64,000 nt of DNA from Montifringilla adamsi (taxonomy: Eukaryota; Chordata; Aves; Passeriformes; Passeridae). A program made the position numbers and the translations under genes. Below the pieces are notes generated by a model. That model ran no database searches. It was not told where the DNA came from and was given only the letters and a program-made list of their open reading frames with translations. Shown here in pieces: positions 51,788 to 64,000 of this stretch. The DNA is taken from contig JAGGNK010006659.1 in the NCBI GenBank assembly GCA_017590115.1, positions 434,001 through 498,000 on the forward strand. Direction: 5' to 3'. Every line of letters begins with the position of its first letter. Position 1 is the first letter of the stretch.

Positions 51788-51910
51788 CAAATAAAAAAAA
51801 ACCAAACAAACAAACAAAAAAAAAAAAAAAAAAACAAAAAAAAAAAAAAAAAAACCAAAAAAAAAAACAAAAAAAAAAAAAAAAAAAACCACACAAAACA
51901 AACCAAAAAC
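51788..51910. repeat. A-rich tract with C interruptions
   Basis: About 120 bases of A runs separated by single or paired C lie about 80 bases upstream of the long CR1 copy. CR1 elements do not end in poly-A, so this is unlikely to be its tail. Confidence 0.9.
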
Positions 51911-51989
51911 CCAAACAGTTAATAAGTCCAGTGATTTTACTCTTTCAGGTGTTAAGAATATTTTGTAAAGTACTGAAACTTATTCTTGC

Positions 51990-54075
51990 AGACCATCAGT
52001 GACTCACCTAGGAGAGATGCTCCACTGAACCTGCTACTCGTGGACAAGGAAGAAATGGTTGAAAATGTAAAGGTCAAGGACAGACTTGGTTACAGCAAAC
52101 ATGAAGGTGAAGCTGTGGAGTTTATGAGCCACAGAGAAGACAGAAAGAAATATACTCCAGAATTATTACCCTTGACTTCAGAAGACCCAATATTTTTCTG
52201 TTCAGGATGTGTTTTAAGGATACCATTAAAAATTGCCTTGGAGAGCAAAAGGCCTGGATATATTTCAACAAAAAAAAATTCTTCAGAGCAAAAGAGAAGT
52301 TAATAGCAATATCAAAATAGTTAATCAAGTGTCACATAAGGCATGCAGACATAAACATGGAGATCCTGAGTGAGTGCAAACACAAAAAGAAAGCACACAA
52401 AATGTGCTAGCAGGGACATGCAACGTAGAGGGGAATACAAAGACATAACCTGTGTGTCTAGGAGTGCACTTAGGAAACAAAGAGGAGATAAAACTTGCCA
52501 AGGAAGGTGAAGTGCAGCAAAAAAAATTTCTGTAGGTACAACAGTAAGAAAAGGAAGGCTAAAGAGATTATGGATATTATTCATATATCCCATGGGGCAG
52601 GGGACTTAGTGACAAGGGTCTAGAGAAGAATTGTTTCCTTCAAGGTCTTTTTCTTCACTAGTAAAACCTATCCTTAGGATTCCCATATCCTAGCAGAGTA
52701 TGAAAAAAAGAATGTAGTATCCATGGTAAAGGAACACAGTAAAGGAATAAGGTGTACCTGAGCACGCTGCAGGAGCTGGTCAATGCCATTTTAATGATTG
52801 CCATTGTCATTGTGAATTCATTAACATTTTAATCCTCAAAGGGTCTTGGCAATATGCTGAACTTCTTGATAATTGGAAAAGTTACACCCATCTTCAAGAA
52901 ACTAGAGGGCCATTAGTCTTATTGCAGTGCCTGGCAAATTCACAGAGCAAAACCTCTTAAAGCCATTTCTAAACATGCACAGGATAAGAAGTTAAAGGGC
53001 TAACTTTAGCTTCAAGGATAAATCATGCCTGACTGAGGTCTTTGTTTTCTTTGCTGAAGTGATGAACAGTATAGATACAGGGAGAGCACTGAGCATTGCA
53101 TACCATGACTTCAGCAAAGACTTGACAGTTTTCTACAGTGTCCCTATCACCAGATTCACAATACGTATGGGTGGGATAAACAGACAGTTGTTGCTGTAAA
53201 TTCCAGCTGATGATCACTGAGCAGAAGATTCTTTACAGATCAGTAGTGACATCTATAGTGTCTTGATTAATTACCTGGATGATGAGGCGGCATGCACTTT
53301 CAGCAAGCATGCAACTGTTACCAAACCAGAGCAGGGACAAAATGTTGGAGAGCAGGGCTGCAACTCAAAGGGACCTAGACAGGATTGCCATGAAATTCAT
53401 TAAGAACAAGATCAAGATTTTTAATCTGAGATGGAGCAAGTCCATGCAACAACCTGAACTGGAGGATAACGTTCCAGAGAGAGGCCTGAGATCCTAGTGA
53501 CCGTCAAGTGGAATATGATCTGGAGAAGTGCTCTTGCAGCACAGAAGGCCAATGCCATTTTGGGATGCATTACCAAGAGCATAGTCAGCAAGTCTGGGAA
53601 GTGGTTCTTCCTGCTACATGGCATTTGTGAGGCCATATCAAGAGTGCTGTAGTTCTGGGCTGTCCAGTACAGGAGAGGAAGGACATCAGTGTCCTAGAGT
53701 GAGGTCAGAGGAGATCTCCAAGATGGCTGGAAGCTGAATGCAGTTATGAGGAGAGGCTGAGAGATCTGGGCCTACTCAGTCTTAAGAAGAGAAGATAAAG
53801 CTATCTGATAAGATGGCACAGAGAAGATAGAGCAGGACTACTTCTAGCAGTACAGGGTGATGAGACAAGAGGCAAAGGACAAAACTATAAACCTGCAAAT
53901 TTGGATCGTAGGGTATAAGACACAAGCAACAAGTGGTTTTACTGTGACAGTGGTCCATATCAGAACAGTTTGCCCCAAGAAGTCATAAGATTTCCATCTC
54001 TGCTGTTGTACAAGGCTTGAGTACATCCCAGTACATCTTGATCTAATCAACTTTTTTACAACTGAGGCTTAGACT
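51990..54075 (+). mobile_element. Long degenerate CR1-type LINE (endonuclease to 3' region)
   Basis: The plus strand begins with a segment like RRDAPLNLLLVDKEEMVENV and LGYSKHEGEAVEF, corresponding to the end of the CR1 ORF2 endonuclease domain. It continues through reverse-transcriptase remnants (yHDFSKD-like region near 53100) to a CR1-like 3' part near 54050. Many stops and small deletions interrupt it. It is the only copy here that reaches upstream into the endonuclease region. Confidence 0.75.
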
Positions 54076-54903
54076 ACATACCATCTGGATGTACACACTT
54101 TGTAATAATTTAATACTGTGGTTTATCTATTGTCTTACTGGTCCTGAAATATCTTGTTCACTGATTGCCAAATAAGTAAACATATGGAAATAAATTGCTT
54201 TAATCCTGATTTGATTTAAAACATGTATATTGAGCAGTTTTTCCCAGTGGCAGATAAACACTACACTACAATGCTTTATTTTTCTTTCTTCCAAGGGATA
54301 TTATTGTTTCTGCAATGATGCACAAGGGTCATCCTTTGATCTTAGTCAAACAATATCACATGCTGGTTCACAGCATTTGAAGACCTTCTTGTTTTAGGAT
54401 GTTAGGAAGCAATGAGTTTTAAGACACTTTTCTGTTCCACAAAGCTAGTGAGTACTTCTGAAGTCCTGTAAAATCAGGAAAGCAAAACGACCGTGGAAAC
54501 TACTAAATATATTCAAATTAGTGTGCAACAACATAAATAGTATAGATATATTTTTGAGAAATATAGATTAGAAAATTCATTAAAACTGAAATTTTACAAG
54601 TTAATAGACTTGCAGCATGTATAAATCTGCTCAGGAACCAAACTGTTCAAAATTGTTATGTTTCTAAAGGCAAATGTTTATGATCTACTTGGCATGTTGT
54701 TTTAAGAACAACAGATATGTGGACTTATAAAAGTAAAAATAACAGCACTGTAAGTTTTCAGCACCACACACAGTTAGACAAATGAATTACAGGTTTAACC
54801 ACATGCTTTACAGCATTCTACAGTTGAACGGTAACATAAATTCTGTCATTTCTGGTGAAAAATATGATGCTCATTTGAGAACAAAATACTTCCAGTAGAG
54901 CTT

Positions 54904-54950
54904 AAATAAATAAATAATAGATAAACAAACAAACAAACAAATAAATAAAG
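54904..54950. repeat. (AAAT)n/(AAAC)n tetranucleotide run
   Basis: Units of aaat switch to aaac and back (taaataaataa, then caaacaaacaaacaaa, then taaataaag). It is a simple microsatellite. Confidence 0.9.
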
Positions 54951-56857
54951 GCAAGAGAAAGCAGGAAAAGTTTACAATTTTTTGGCATAGCTATTTTACA
55001 AAATTGTGTCTCAGATATTTTTCTTGGCGTCGCTTTTTCAAAAATTGTCTTATGTTAGAGAAGAGACAAATACCATTAACATTAATTAAATTGTGTTTCC
55101 TTACAATTGTAGACTGGATATTAAAGATAAAAAGAAATCTTTTAATAATGAAATTTATATTAAGTGCTTATTGCAGTATTAAATGATCTCATTTTCCCTT
55201 ATAGTTGCAGTGAGGTTTTATCACAAGAACTGAGAGACATTAGAGATCCTCAATGATGGCATGACTAGAAATTGTGCTGGCATAACACCAAAATATTTTA
55301 TTTTCATGTCTATTACACATTTTCCTAGTTAAACATATACATTTCCTGCATAATTTGTATTCATTAAAACAAGTAAACAAATCACCATGTCCCAGGACAT
55401 CTCCCCTGAAAGGCTGATACTCATATTTTAACAAACAACACAAACATGGTAAATATTCATATAAACTTGGAACAAAAGTAAAAATGCATTATCTGCATTT
55501 TGACAGTGGTATATAAGATAAAAATTTAATAAAGAATTGTCTAAACTCAGAAACCCACTTCTAGATTTCCCTAACTTTGTATAAGATGCATGACCTGCAG
55601 ATTTCAGATTTCATGATTTGCAGATAAGGCAGAGATCAGAGAATCTGAGGGGTGGATATGCAGTTGGTACTTCCTGTATGGAATTATTTTGCCCTCTCCA
55701 CACTGCAAAACGCAAATAGAAGTGCCCTTCTACAACTCAATTGAATATGTTGCTTTTTGTAAATCCCCATGTCCCTTTTGAACTGTTCATCTGTGCCATC
55801 AACCCTGCAACGGTGAAAATCACCTGATAAGAGGTCTGGGAACCTGAACCAACATAGAAGGGTTATTCAAGACTAATATTTTGCATCTTTCTCTGATTTC
55901 GCTGACTATTAGCCAAGTCAAGGGGTATTTCCAGGGTAGATGCCAGCTGTGAAAATTCATGCGAAAGCTCATGTAGCAGTTACTGTACTAAGAGTACGTC
56001 TGTAAACATGAAATTTATTTAAAACCTATTGTTTCAAGAAAATTGATCTGTGGACAATGACTGGGTCCATACTCATTTAGTGTTTTTTAGATAACCTTCT
56101 CAGTTTTCTCAGAAATTTGAGAATTATGAATGTATAACTAATAATTTAATAATTGAACCATTAATGTTTAAAAGAGAGGAAGCATTAGGCAAACAATGCA
56201 CTCAGGTGATGTTTATCATTGCTACTATGCAGCCCATTCCGGAAAGAATTATATGAATAACAGAACAATCTGTTCCACTCTATCAGTAACAATACATATC
56301 ATTAATGACATAATATCTTTTTGACAGATGACTGTTGATATTCCTACAGAAATGAAGATATATGTACATATAAGGTTTTAGGCATAAATTATATTCATCA
56401 ACTGTAGAAAAGACATACCACTGTGGTTAAAAAAAAAAAAGTCTCTTTATCATACAAAGAGGGAATTTACACAGATAAGCATATACTTAAGGTGAAAACT
56501 TGAAGTAATTCCAGTGGGAAGCTCTTCAAAATATTCTTTTAGCAAAACAATAAGTGTGCAGCAAGAGAAACTTTTGTGTGTCTGTTTGATTGCCAACCAG
56601 ACTATATTCAATCACCAGAACACAATACAAGTTATAACAATCTAAAAAGTGACCAAGAATTTAGGGTGGTGATTTATTCTACCCAACATGATAAAATTCA
56701 AAGAAAACTGAAAACATCATAACAGTGTCTGAACCAAGCTAGGCAAAGAAGACTTGAAGCAAGTCAAATAATTCCTTTCATTTGATTAGATAAGTCAGGA
56801 AAAATTAGATGTGTAACTGTTGGATAGTGCATTTATAAACAAACAACAATATTTCAC

Positions 56858-57004
56858 CTCCAAAGTAGAAAACATCTGAATAAATCTGCAGAGGTATGAA
56901 GGCGTGAGCAGATGAGGTCACATCATTGTCCACTCTTACACTGATACGATTCCTTTTGATAGAGAGAGATACAGAATGCCACTGGCCATTATTTAATCCA
57001 GCAC
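56858..57004 (-). CDS. CNTNAP4: CNTNAP exon, middle of LamG2
   Basis: The exon is 147 nt, phase 1 to phase 1, between a ttctttcag acceptor and a GGAG/gtgaaa donor. It encodes AGLNNGQWHSVSLS, the conserved W-H core of a LamG domain, and ends VFYFGG just before the disulfide-bonded end of the domain. Its length is a multiple of three and its phases match, so skipping it would keep the frame but destroy the LamG2 fold. The central part (around VDNDVTSSAHAF) looks less conserved than the flanks, as is usual for surface loops here. Confidence 0.94.
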
Positions 57005-58310
57005 CTGAAAGAAAAATAAAACCTCAAAATTTAGTATGAACTTCCACCTGTTATTATACTATGTAAATGTTTTAGAATTTAAAGTAGAAGGAACCAAGAG
57101 AGCCGTCATAGCCCACATAAAATCTCCAAGTGATAGTAAAATGAAAAAGAACTTAATAAGCACAAGCATCTTTTGGGAAGACAGAACCTTGCTTCACATT
57201 TGATAAATAAAAAATAAAGCTACTTCAGTGAATAAGTCTTAGTGTTGTAGTACTATTGTTGTAGCCTAATTATCTGTAATATATTCATTTAATATAATGA
57301 CTGCAAAGAGTATCCTCCCAATGCAAGGATGTTGTAATTAAAACATCATTGTGGTGGTGGATACAGTATTTTACACATAATACATATTTTTATTACACTG
57401 TTACAAAGTGGTCATTATATTACAATATGGCAAAATAGCAAAATACTGTAGATGTTAAAAGTTTCAGTAATCATCATTCAACGTCACAAGACAATTTTGC
57501 TCTCAGCTCATTCTTTTACTGGACATGTGTGGGAAAATATTCTAAGAGTTTAGCCATGACCACAAATTTACATTACCCCTGGCTGTGTAGGTGTAAGGTG
57601 CCACAAAGCAATAAACCTATAGCCCTGATTCTGGAAAGCACTTACATACATTAATAAATTCTACACAGGGCAGCATGTAACCCTGTTATTATCTTTAATA
57701 AGAGTTTAAAGCAATCATGTTCTTGAGTATTCTTCAGAACAGAGGTACTTCTTTCAGTGAAGAACAAAGAATACAACCTTTAAATTAGGCAAAGTATTTT
57801 CTTGACTGCAGAGTGCCTATGATTTGTATTCTGTGATTTGTCTCTCGAAATTTCATGTATTTATGTAGTCCTCACTAGAATGTGTCGTATATGCTTCAGT
57901 AACAGTCCATGAGTTAAGAGATTCATTCAAACAGAAATAAAATAAATAAAAAGAGAAAAATGAGAAGGTTCAAATAGCTAAATTATAGCATAATTAGGAT
58001 CCATAGATTGTTGATTATCACTATCTAAATGCAGGATTGTAACAAAATGAAGAGATAAACCCTAGAAGGACATTGCAAACTCAGATGAACTTTTACCTAG
58101 ATAATATCTCCAATATATTTAAGATAATATTAGTCCTATATACTTTTTCTCTAATTTTTTCCTTACTTTAATCAGCATATTCATTAGGGAACATGTAATG
58201 AGAAATCCTAAACATTTTGCTTTAGCCCCAGCCTCTCATGGGTACTTCAAGTGATTGAAATTTTCCTCAGTCACAACCCTTTAACACATTATCTCTTCCT
58301 TTAGAAATTA

Positions 58311-59060
58311 AAGAATCACATAATCATATAGCATTTTGGGCTGCAAGTGACCTTTAAAAACCAGTTTGATCAATGCCCCTCTTTGCAGGAACTTTTTTTA
58401 CTGGATCAGGCTGCCAAAACCTCCACACAACATAACCTTTAACACTTCCAGGAGTGGAACATGTAAATATAACTTGTTTCACTTTAAAATTGTTACCTCT
58501 TGTTCGGCAACTACAGATCCTTGGAGGAAAAAATAATAAAAATCTCCATCATAGGCCTTAAGTATGGAAAGGCCACAATAAGGTCTCCCTAAAGTTTGGG
58601 TTTTTTTCAGGCTGAACAACAACAACTCTCTCAGCCTGTCTTCATGGAGATGTGTTCCAGCCCTCTGGAGCCAATTTTTATGGCCCAACTCCAATCTCCC
58701 TCTAGCAGGACCATGTTTTTCTTGTGCTGGGGACCCTACAACTTGAAGGAGTTCTTGAGGTGGGGTCTCATCTACTAGCATCCTCACATTCTTCTTGGCA
58801 GGCCTGCTCTTAATCCCTTCCTCCTCCAGCCTGTATTGGGGGGCATTCAAACCCATGTGCAGGAGCTCACATTTGGCTTTGTTGAGATTCATGACCTTCA
58901 CATGGGCCCATTCTTCAAGCCTACCAAAGGTTGCGTTCCTTCCTTCCCTGGAGCAAATCAACTGCACCACTCAGGTTGGTGTCACCAGCAAACTGGCTAA
59001 GGATACACTTATCTCACTACCTGTGTCATTACTGAAAATACTAAACCCAGCAATAAACTC
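58311..59060 (-). mobile_element. CR1-type LINE, 3' end, minus strand
   Basis: The plus strand opens with aagaatcacataatcatata and cctttaaaaaccagtttgat, the reverse complement of a CR1 terminus. It continues with ctgaacaacaacaactctct and ctcaggttggtgtcaccagc, reverse complements of CR1 ORF2. Read on the minus strand it gives a partly open frame of about 160 codons containing RLRELLLFSLKKTQTLGR. This is LINE-derived, not a host gene. Confidence 0.85.
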
Positions 59061-60337
59061 TGTCACTATATTTTAATTTAGTTACAAGGATAACTGCTTT
59101 TAATTCTTAGTTGTGCATCCTGCTTCAGTATCTTGTTCTGGTGGGTAAACCATGTTCCAAACCTTGCAATATTTGACTGCGAAGGTAGGTAAAAGACTGC
59201 CCTAACATATAAAGAATGGTATCTCAGACCATCAGAAGTTTTGGTTACTGGAAAATTAATAATGTGAATTTTACACTTTTTGGTTTGTTGATTGTAATTC
59301 ACCTTGCTGACCTACTATATGATTTTGAAATGGGTATTTTATCTCCCCTTCTTAGTAGTTGGTGTGATTAGAGATATTCAACAATGTTCATGTAGCTGAA
59401 GTTAAGACTTCCTACAAATCCCTTTTATGAAGTCTGAGAACTAAGGAATGCCATTGTGGGAGCACAAGACACTCTGAAGAAAACTGTTCATTTTAGCCCT
59501 TGACTAAATTCACATTTGTTTGTGTGGAGCCACTGAGTGGTAAAACATCTAAGTGGAAGAAGCCAGTGGACTACCAACATCTACATTCCACCTGAAACTT
59601 ATATTGTCTGATGCTCTACTATGAGTTAGAAAAATACTTTACCACAAGCAAACAGGAAAAACACAGCAAATAATATTTTTGGTACATAATAAGGTAGCTG
59701 TAAAACAAGATGTCCATTTATTCTCATTAGTTCCATCATTTTGAATCTAAATATTACAACAGGGTCTATGGGATGCCTTGCAGAACAATGATACCTGACC
59801 TCAGGAACACATGTATAAAAGGCAGTATATATAAATTATTAGGAGATCAGTGAGAAACAAAAAAAAAGTTTAGAGTAAGTAATTTATAGATTAGTCTGAA
59901 GTATAACAAAGAAATTCCATTATTATTGACATCACTTAACTAAAAGCTGCATGGAAATTAAAAGCTGCATAGAAATAGAGGGTCACAGAAGAAACTGAGT
60001 AATAAGATCTAACATTTTCACATACTGTAATTCAATTTGGTCTCATAATTCAAAACAAATTAACTTTGTGTTTAATTTCTCTCTCTTTTTTTTTTTTTAA
60101 CCTGTGTTATTTCTTTGTGAATATTTGATGTACCACTTGCAACAGAGGCTAAAAATGAAAGACATTAAGCAGCCATTCTGCAAAAAAATGATAGCACTTA
60201 CTACAACTTAATTAGTTATGAAAAGATATGCCATTCTCCTTAGTTTTATATGGTTAAAGAAGTTCTTAAAAAACAGAGGATAATTAATTTAAGACTTGTG
60301 CACAAAGAAACATGCTCAGATTTAACTATCAAATATT

Positions 60338-60349
60338 ATGTGTATGTGA

Positions 60350-60380
<31 letters not shown>

Positions 60381-60381
60381 A
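60338..60381. repeat. (TG)n microsatellite
   Basis: A TG dinucleotide run is slightly imperfect at its start (tgtgtatgtgagtgtc) and then pure for about 28 bases. Confidence 0.95.
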
Positions 60382-61203
60382 GTGAGAATGCGTGTGAAAG
60401 TCAGGTCGTAAGTCCTTGCCTGTAGGGGAGCAAATCTTCTCTCCAACCATCCATAATTTAATTACTCAACCTCCAAATGGAGACTTGAATTGCTTCAGTG
60501 ATTGCTACAACAAACACTTCAAAAACTCAAGGAAAAGTTTCCCATATGGTTTTGTTAGATAAATTCCTTCTCAGAAGAGAATAAGATGATTTTGCTGTTG
60601 CTTTTGCCTTCACAAAGACAGACACAATTTGTCCTGTTAGACTTTATGAATGGAAAGCTTAACCTAGCATGAGAACATTAAATTCTGTTTCAGCATAGAA
60701 TGTCAAGATTTATTTTGGGATGTTTACACTATTTTACATATTGCGTTGCAGCTTTGAAATTGAATAAATTGCCCCACGTGCAAGTCTACCTACTGCTGTT
60801 AAAAGTGCCACCACCATCAGCCAGTCTGTTAAAATTAAGTGCGTGGCAACAGTTTCTTTAACGTACATCACCTAATTGAACAGCAACTGAAATAGCTCCT
60901 AAAAAACCAAATTCATACCACTGACATTCTTACTAAGAAATTGACATTTTCAAATGGTAAGCCTAGGGACATCTCTTGCCATTAAAGTGGTCCTCTTTGT
61001 GCATCAGTTATTTTAGAAAATAAAAAAATACCAGGGCAGTTCCTATTATCACCCTCAGGAACAGGATCAAAGTATTTATGTAAATTTCAACATTATCTGT
61101 GGTCATTAGAGGCTTATAGTCTTTTCCTGAATTAAAATAATCAACAGTTTAAAATTTTACTTGTAATCATTATACACCTGTAGAAACATAATGAACTTCA
61201 CAG

Positions 61204-61298
61204 TTTCTTTCTCCCTCTTCTTCCCTTCCCTTCCCTTCCCTTCCCTTCCCTTCCCCCCCTTCCTCCCCCTTCCCTTCCTCCTCAAGGAAGGGAAGGAA
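61204..61298. repeat. (CCCTT)n polypyrimidine tract with inverted purine arm
   Basis: An 80-base strand-asymmetric C/T tract with about seven CCCTT units is followed directly by a purine block. Bases 61268-61279 and 61285-61296 are exact reverse complements (12 bp, 5-base spacer). Such tracts can form triplex (H-DNA) structures; that is inference. Confidence 0.9.
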
Positions 61299-63049
61299 TT
61301 TTCATTTATTAAGAAGATTTAAAGTAAGGAATCAGTCAAAGAAACAAGGGCATGGTACAAAGATTACAGAGATCTCATGTTTAAATCCTGCAGCTGTTTC
61401 TCTGTCCTGCTTCATTCTGCTTTGCTCACTTTGCATTATATTGCCTAATAAGTTTTGAGAACAATTTAGATTAGTTGATTTTTATTTTGTCTTTGTATTG
61501 ATTATAACTAGTTTGGGGCTTTCTCACTTGTTTTTTGTTACATAACTGGAGCTAACTTGGCTTCTTTTACACTGATAATATTCTGCTTTGTGAATATGAA
61601 ATGGAAAATACAGGCTTGTGTATGGGTCAAAATGAATCAAAGATCAAGTCATGTTTTGGATATCAAAAATGTGTTTTATGCATTCAAATTCACCATTGCT
61701 TCTACAACATATTCCTTCAGCTAGTGGAACCCGGTCATCTTTGTCCATACAGAAACCACTCCAACCCCAGCATCAATTTCCTCCTATCATATATTCCTTG
61801 TAATCCCTTTTATCCACCTAATCTCTATTGTCTTTTTTCCTGTCTTAGGACTCATCATATCATATCACAGCATATAATCCATCTAAAAGTAAAGGGCAAA
61901 ATTCAATTTCTTTCCATAAATAATGAGAAGCTCTGAGGTAGCTGTGATACATGCAATGTCAGAGAGTAGTACAATACTGATGAAGAGCTGCTAGGTGTAG
62001 GTGATACTATTACATGGGGATGTTACTGGATCTCAGCATTTTATAAAAAGCCTTTGAAGGTGGAGATGATGTTTTCCTGTCCTGCTGTCACATTTCCTGA
62101 ATGACAGAGATTCCTGACTGGGCCAACAGTCTTGCTGTTCCCACATCAGCTGCCAAGAGCGCTCAGAAAAACTGAGACTCTTTGTGAAAGACTTAGTCCC
62201 ATTCCTGCCAGGCAGAGAGAAAGTTAAAGCTGGCATCTTAAAGCTTACAATCCCAACTGAATACTCTCTAACATGACTGTGTATTCACTATAGTAGCTTC
62301 ATCCTTTTGTCTTGACATATTTGTTTGCCAAGGGTGAAATTACTCATCAGAAGACTAGACTAGGTACTAGCTTACCGAAAATCTGTTTTACCCTGAGAGA
62401 TGCCTAGGAGTGCACTATCAAAAGTAGATGATCTAGTCTCAATTCAGTGTTTAACTACAAAAGTGACCCTTTAACTCTCAGGCATTCATTTTCCTCAAGT
62501 TCCTTTTTTTTTAAATCACAGACTCAAACCTGCCCTGGTTTTCTGAAACACAATCTGGTATTGGGCATCCACTGTCCCAGATTAATGGATATCTCTGCAA
62601 TTGAGAACTCTAAAAAATAATAGACATTATATTTATAGTGATGTATAACTTCATAAAAATTTTGTTACTAATTAGTTTTTGAAAGCACAGACAAATGGTG
62701 AAATAATGACTTAGACTGACAGAGTAAGAGACTAATTTTTTTACACTTCACAACTGAAAAAGCTGCTTAGATTTCCTGGGTTATACACACGAGCTGTACA
62801 TACCATATGCATGTTAAGCTAAGGACTCAATTTTTCAGTCTATATTACAACAAGTAATTTCTTCTCACTCATGGAGAAAAAAAAAGAATAGGTATATTTG
62901 TGAGAAAAGAAAGCATTTAGAAATAATTTGGTATAAAATTCCAAGTAAAGCACAGTTGCACAGAAAATAATCATAAAAATAAGTCAAGAAAGCAAGTAAG
63001 TAACTTTTCCTTTAATCTTTAATTTAATTTTTTTTTTCATTTCTGTTAC

Positions 63050-63311
63050 CTGCAGCAATGTCACTCAGTACTCTTCCTGTTTTATGAAGATTGGTTTTGA
63101 CTCTCCCATCACTCAGATATAAGAGGAAACCACCTGAAGACTGGTGCAGTCTACTGGATAATAGAAGTCCTTCCTTGTTCCAAGTGCGAAACTGAAAACT
63201 GACAAATACTTCATCTTGCCCTGATGTGCCTTGCAGTGCCAGGAAACTGCTGGAGCTCAGAAATGTCACAGGAACCACCTGTGGCTCTAAACATGAGAAG
63301 GACATATTGCC
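63050..63311 (-). CDS. CNTNAP4: CNTNAP exon, start of LamG2 (probable exon 8)
   Basis: The exon is 262 nt. It begins in phase 0 after a tttatttctag acceptor and ends in phase 1 at GCAG before gtaaca. The product starts GNMSFSCLEP and runs through VSFQFRTWNKEGLLL, the hallmark opening strand of the second laminin-G domain of CNTNAPs. It ends at SDIAAG, where the family has the boundary before the GLNDGQWH segment. The preceding exon, which should close LamG1, was not found in the remaining 690 bases and is presumably beyond 64000. The domain family is certain; the exon number is inferred by counting back from the last exon. Confidence 0.95.
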
Positions 63312-64000
63312 CTAGAAATAAATAAAACAAATATGGCATTAGGAAGAATCATGAGAATTTCTCCATGGAAACTGCAGTTTAAAAACATGGTACATAGTAC
63401 TTGGTTGTATTAGTCTAAAAATCAAACATGAACATCATCAGTTTGAGAAATGTTAACATAGTTGTCTGACCAGAGTAGACTCATCTGCTGGCACAGAGCA
63501 GCAAGGACCTTTGAGGGAACGGCGTAAGATCCTAAATTATGAGGCTGATTTAATGCTGCTTCAGGAGTTAGAAAGATCTGCTTTGTTCCTAGTTTGGCTC
63601 AGTCTCAGTAAGCACTAGGGACTTCACAAATTCTTCAGTGACAAATAAATGCCATGCCGCTGACTGCATGTAAACACACACATGGGTCTAAATGCTTGGA
63701 TGAAGAGAGGAATGTTGAACTGTCACTGATTGTTTCAGACAGTGTTAAATTTAAGAAAAAAAAAATCCAAATTGATGCAATTGAAGATGTGTACTCCAGT
63801 ATTTGTTTTCACAAACAGAAAAATTCCACATATAAACTCTTGATACTTACACATGCACAACACATACTTCTTAAGTTAACAGGGAATGTGTTTTCAAGCA
63901 GGCCCATATGGACTAGATGATGAGTTGGATTTACGCATCTAGTGTTTGTTTTGTGCTTGCTTTCTTCTGAAATAACTGTTTCTTAGATAAACTTGTGGCT
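63312..64000 (-). other. Intron (partial) upstream of LamG2
   Basis: This is sequence 5' of the first exon seen. I looked for the exon that should close LamG1 (a GC.ENLYYNG-type motif) and did not find it. Nothing else was recognised; a short open frame on the plus strand at 63654-63920 has no visible domain. Confidence 0.75.

Larger units (their letters stand above)
51416..56857 (-). other. Intron, 5.4 kb, with long CR1
   Basis: It contains an A-rich tract at 51788-51910, the longest CR1 copy of the window (about 51990-54075) and an (AAAC/AAAT)n run at about 54904-54950. The region from 54951 to 56857 is AT-rich and unassigned. Confidence 0.85.
57005..63049 (-). other. Intron, 6.0 kb
   Basis: It contains a minus-strand CR1 piece (58311-59060), a (TG)n microsatellite at 60338-60381 and a (CCCTT)n polypyrimidine tract with an adjoining inverted repeat (61204-61298). 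A less AT-biased piece at about 60745-60900 may be a conserved non-coding element. The rest is AT-rich and unassigned. Confidence 0.85.

Noticed and set aside
51986..52303. 105-codon plus-strand frame, possible gene
   Set aside because: It matches the end of the CR1 ORF2 endonuclease region and is part of a degenerate LINE.
58479..58970. 163-codon minus-strand frame, the longest gap-free one outside the exons
   Set aside because: Its sequence follows CR1 ORF2, and the segment ends in a CR1 terminus; it is LINE-derived.
61601..61936. 111-codon plus-strand frame with several cysteines
   Set aside because: No recognisable domain, no repeated or conserved structure visible, and no nearby splice or promoter signals that stand out.

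Overview
The window looks like a piece of a bird genome. It is AT-rich, carries one vertebrate multi-exon gene, and its recognisable interspersed repeats are almost all CR1-type LINE fragments, which dominate avian (and other sauropsid) genomes. There are no bacterial-style genes, and no tRNA or rRNA genes were seen.

The only gene I can support lies on the minus strand across almost the whole window (exons from 63311 down to 1700). It encodes a contactin-associated protein (Caspr/CNTNAP, neurexin superfamily), a neuronal single-pass adhesion protein. I resolved sixteen coding exons (2,659 nt, about 886 residues) with exact splice junctions, and the reading frame is continuous across all fifteen internal introns. 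In order they encode LamG2, EGF1, the fibrinogen-like region, LamG3, EGF2, LamG4 and the juxtamembrane stalk. If the family's usual 24-exon layout applies, these are exons 8 to 23. The signal peptide, discoidin domain and LamG1 lie upstream, beyond 64000. The transmembrane and cytoplasmic exon lies downstream, before position 1. By remembered family sequence the protein is closest to the CNTNAP4/CNTNAP3 branch, and CNTNAP4 is my preferred name. The paralog call is less certain than the family call.

Layout by position: exons at 1700-2357; a long intron with a GC-rich island (4088-4372) and two CR1 elements; a compact exon cluster at 8618-13719 interrupted by a 381-base assembly gap; an intron holding a 1,364-bp CR1-containing segment present twice (14147-15510 and 15593-16956); exons at 18831-19049 and 24082-24252; a 9-kb intron with two CR1 pieces and a perfect hairpin; the fibrinogen-like exon group at 33249-45135; exons at 51244-51415 and 56858-57004 separated by a long degenerate CR1; and the LamG2 start exon at 63050-63311.

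The observations most worth checking are a non-canonical GC-AG intron (the overlapping GT donor would create a stop), the apparently identical 1.36-kb duplication with a purine-repeat junction, a nested CR1-into-CR1 insertion with a visible 8-bp target-site duplication, several perfect inverted repeats, and an isolated GC-rich island inside an intron. I found no convincing new biological system. The window is mainly a well-preserved neuronal gene with an informative repeat history.
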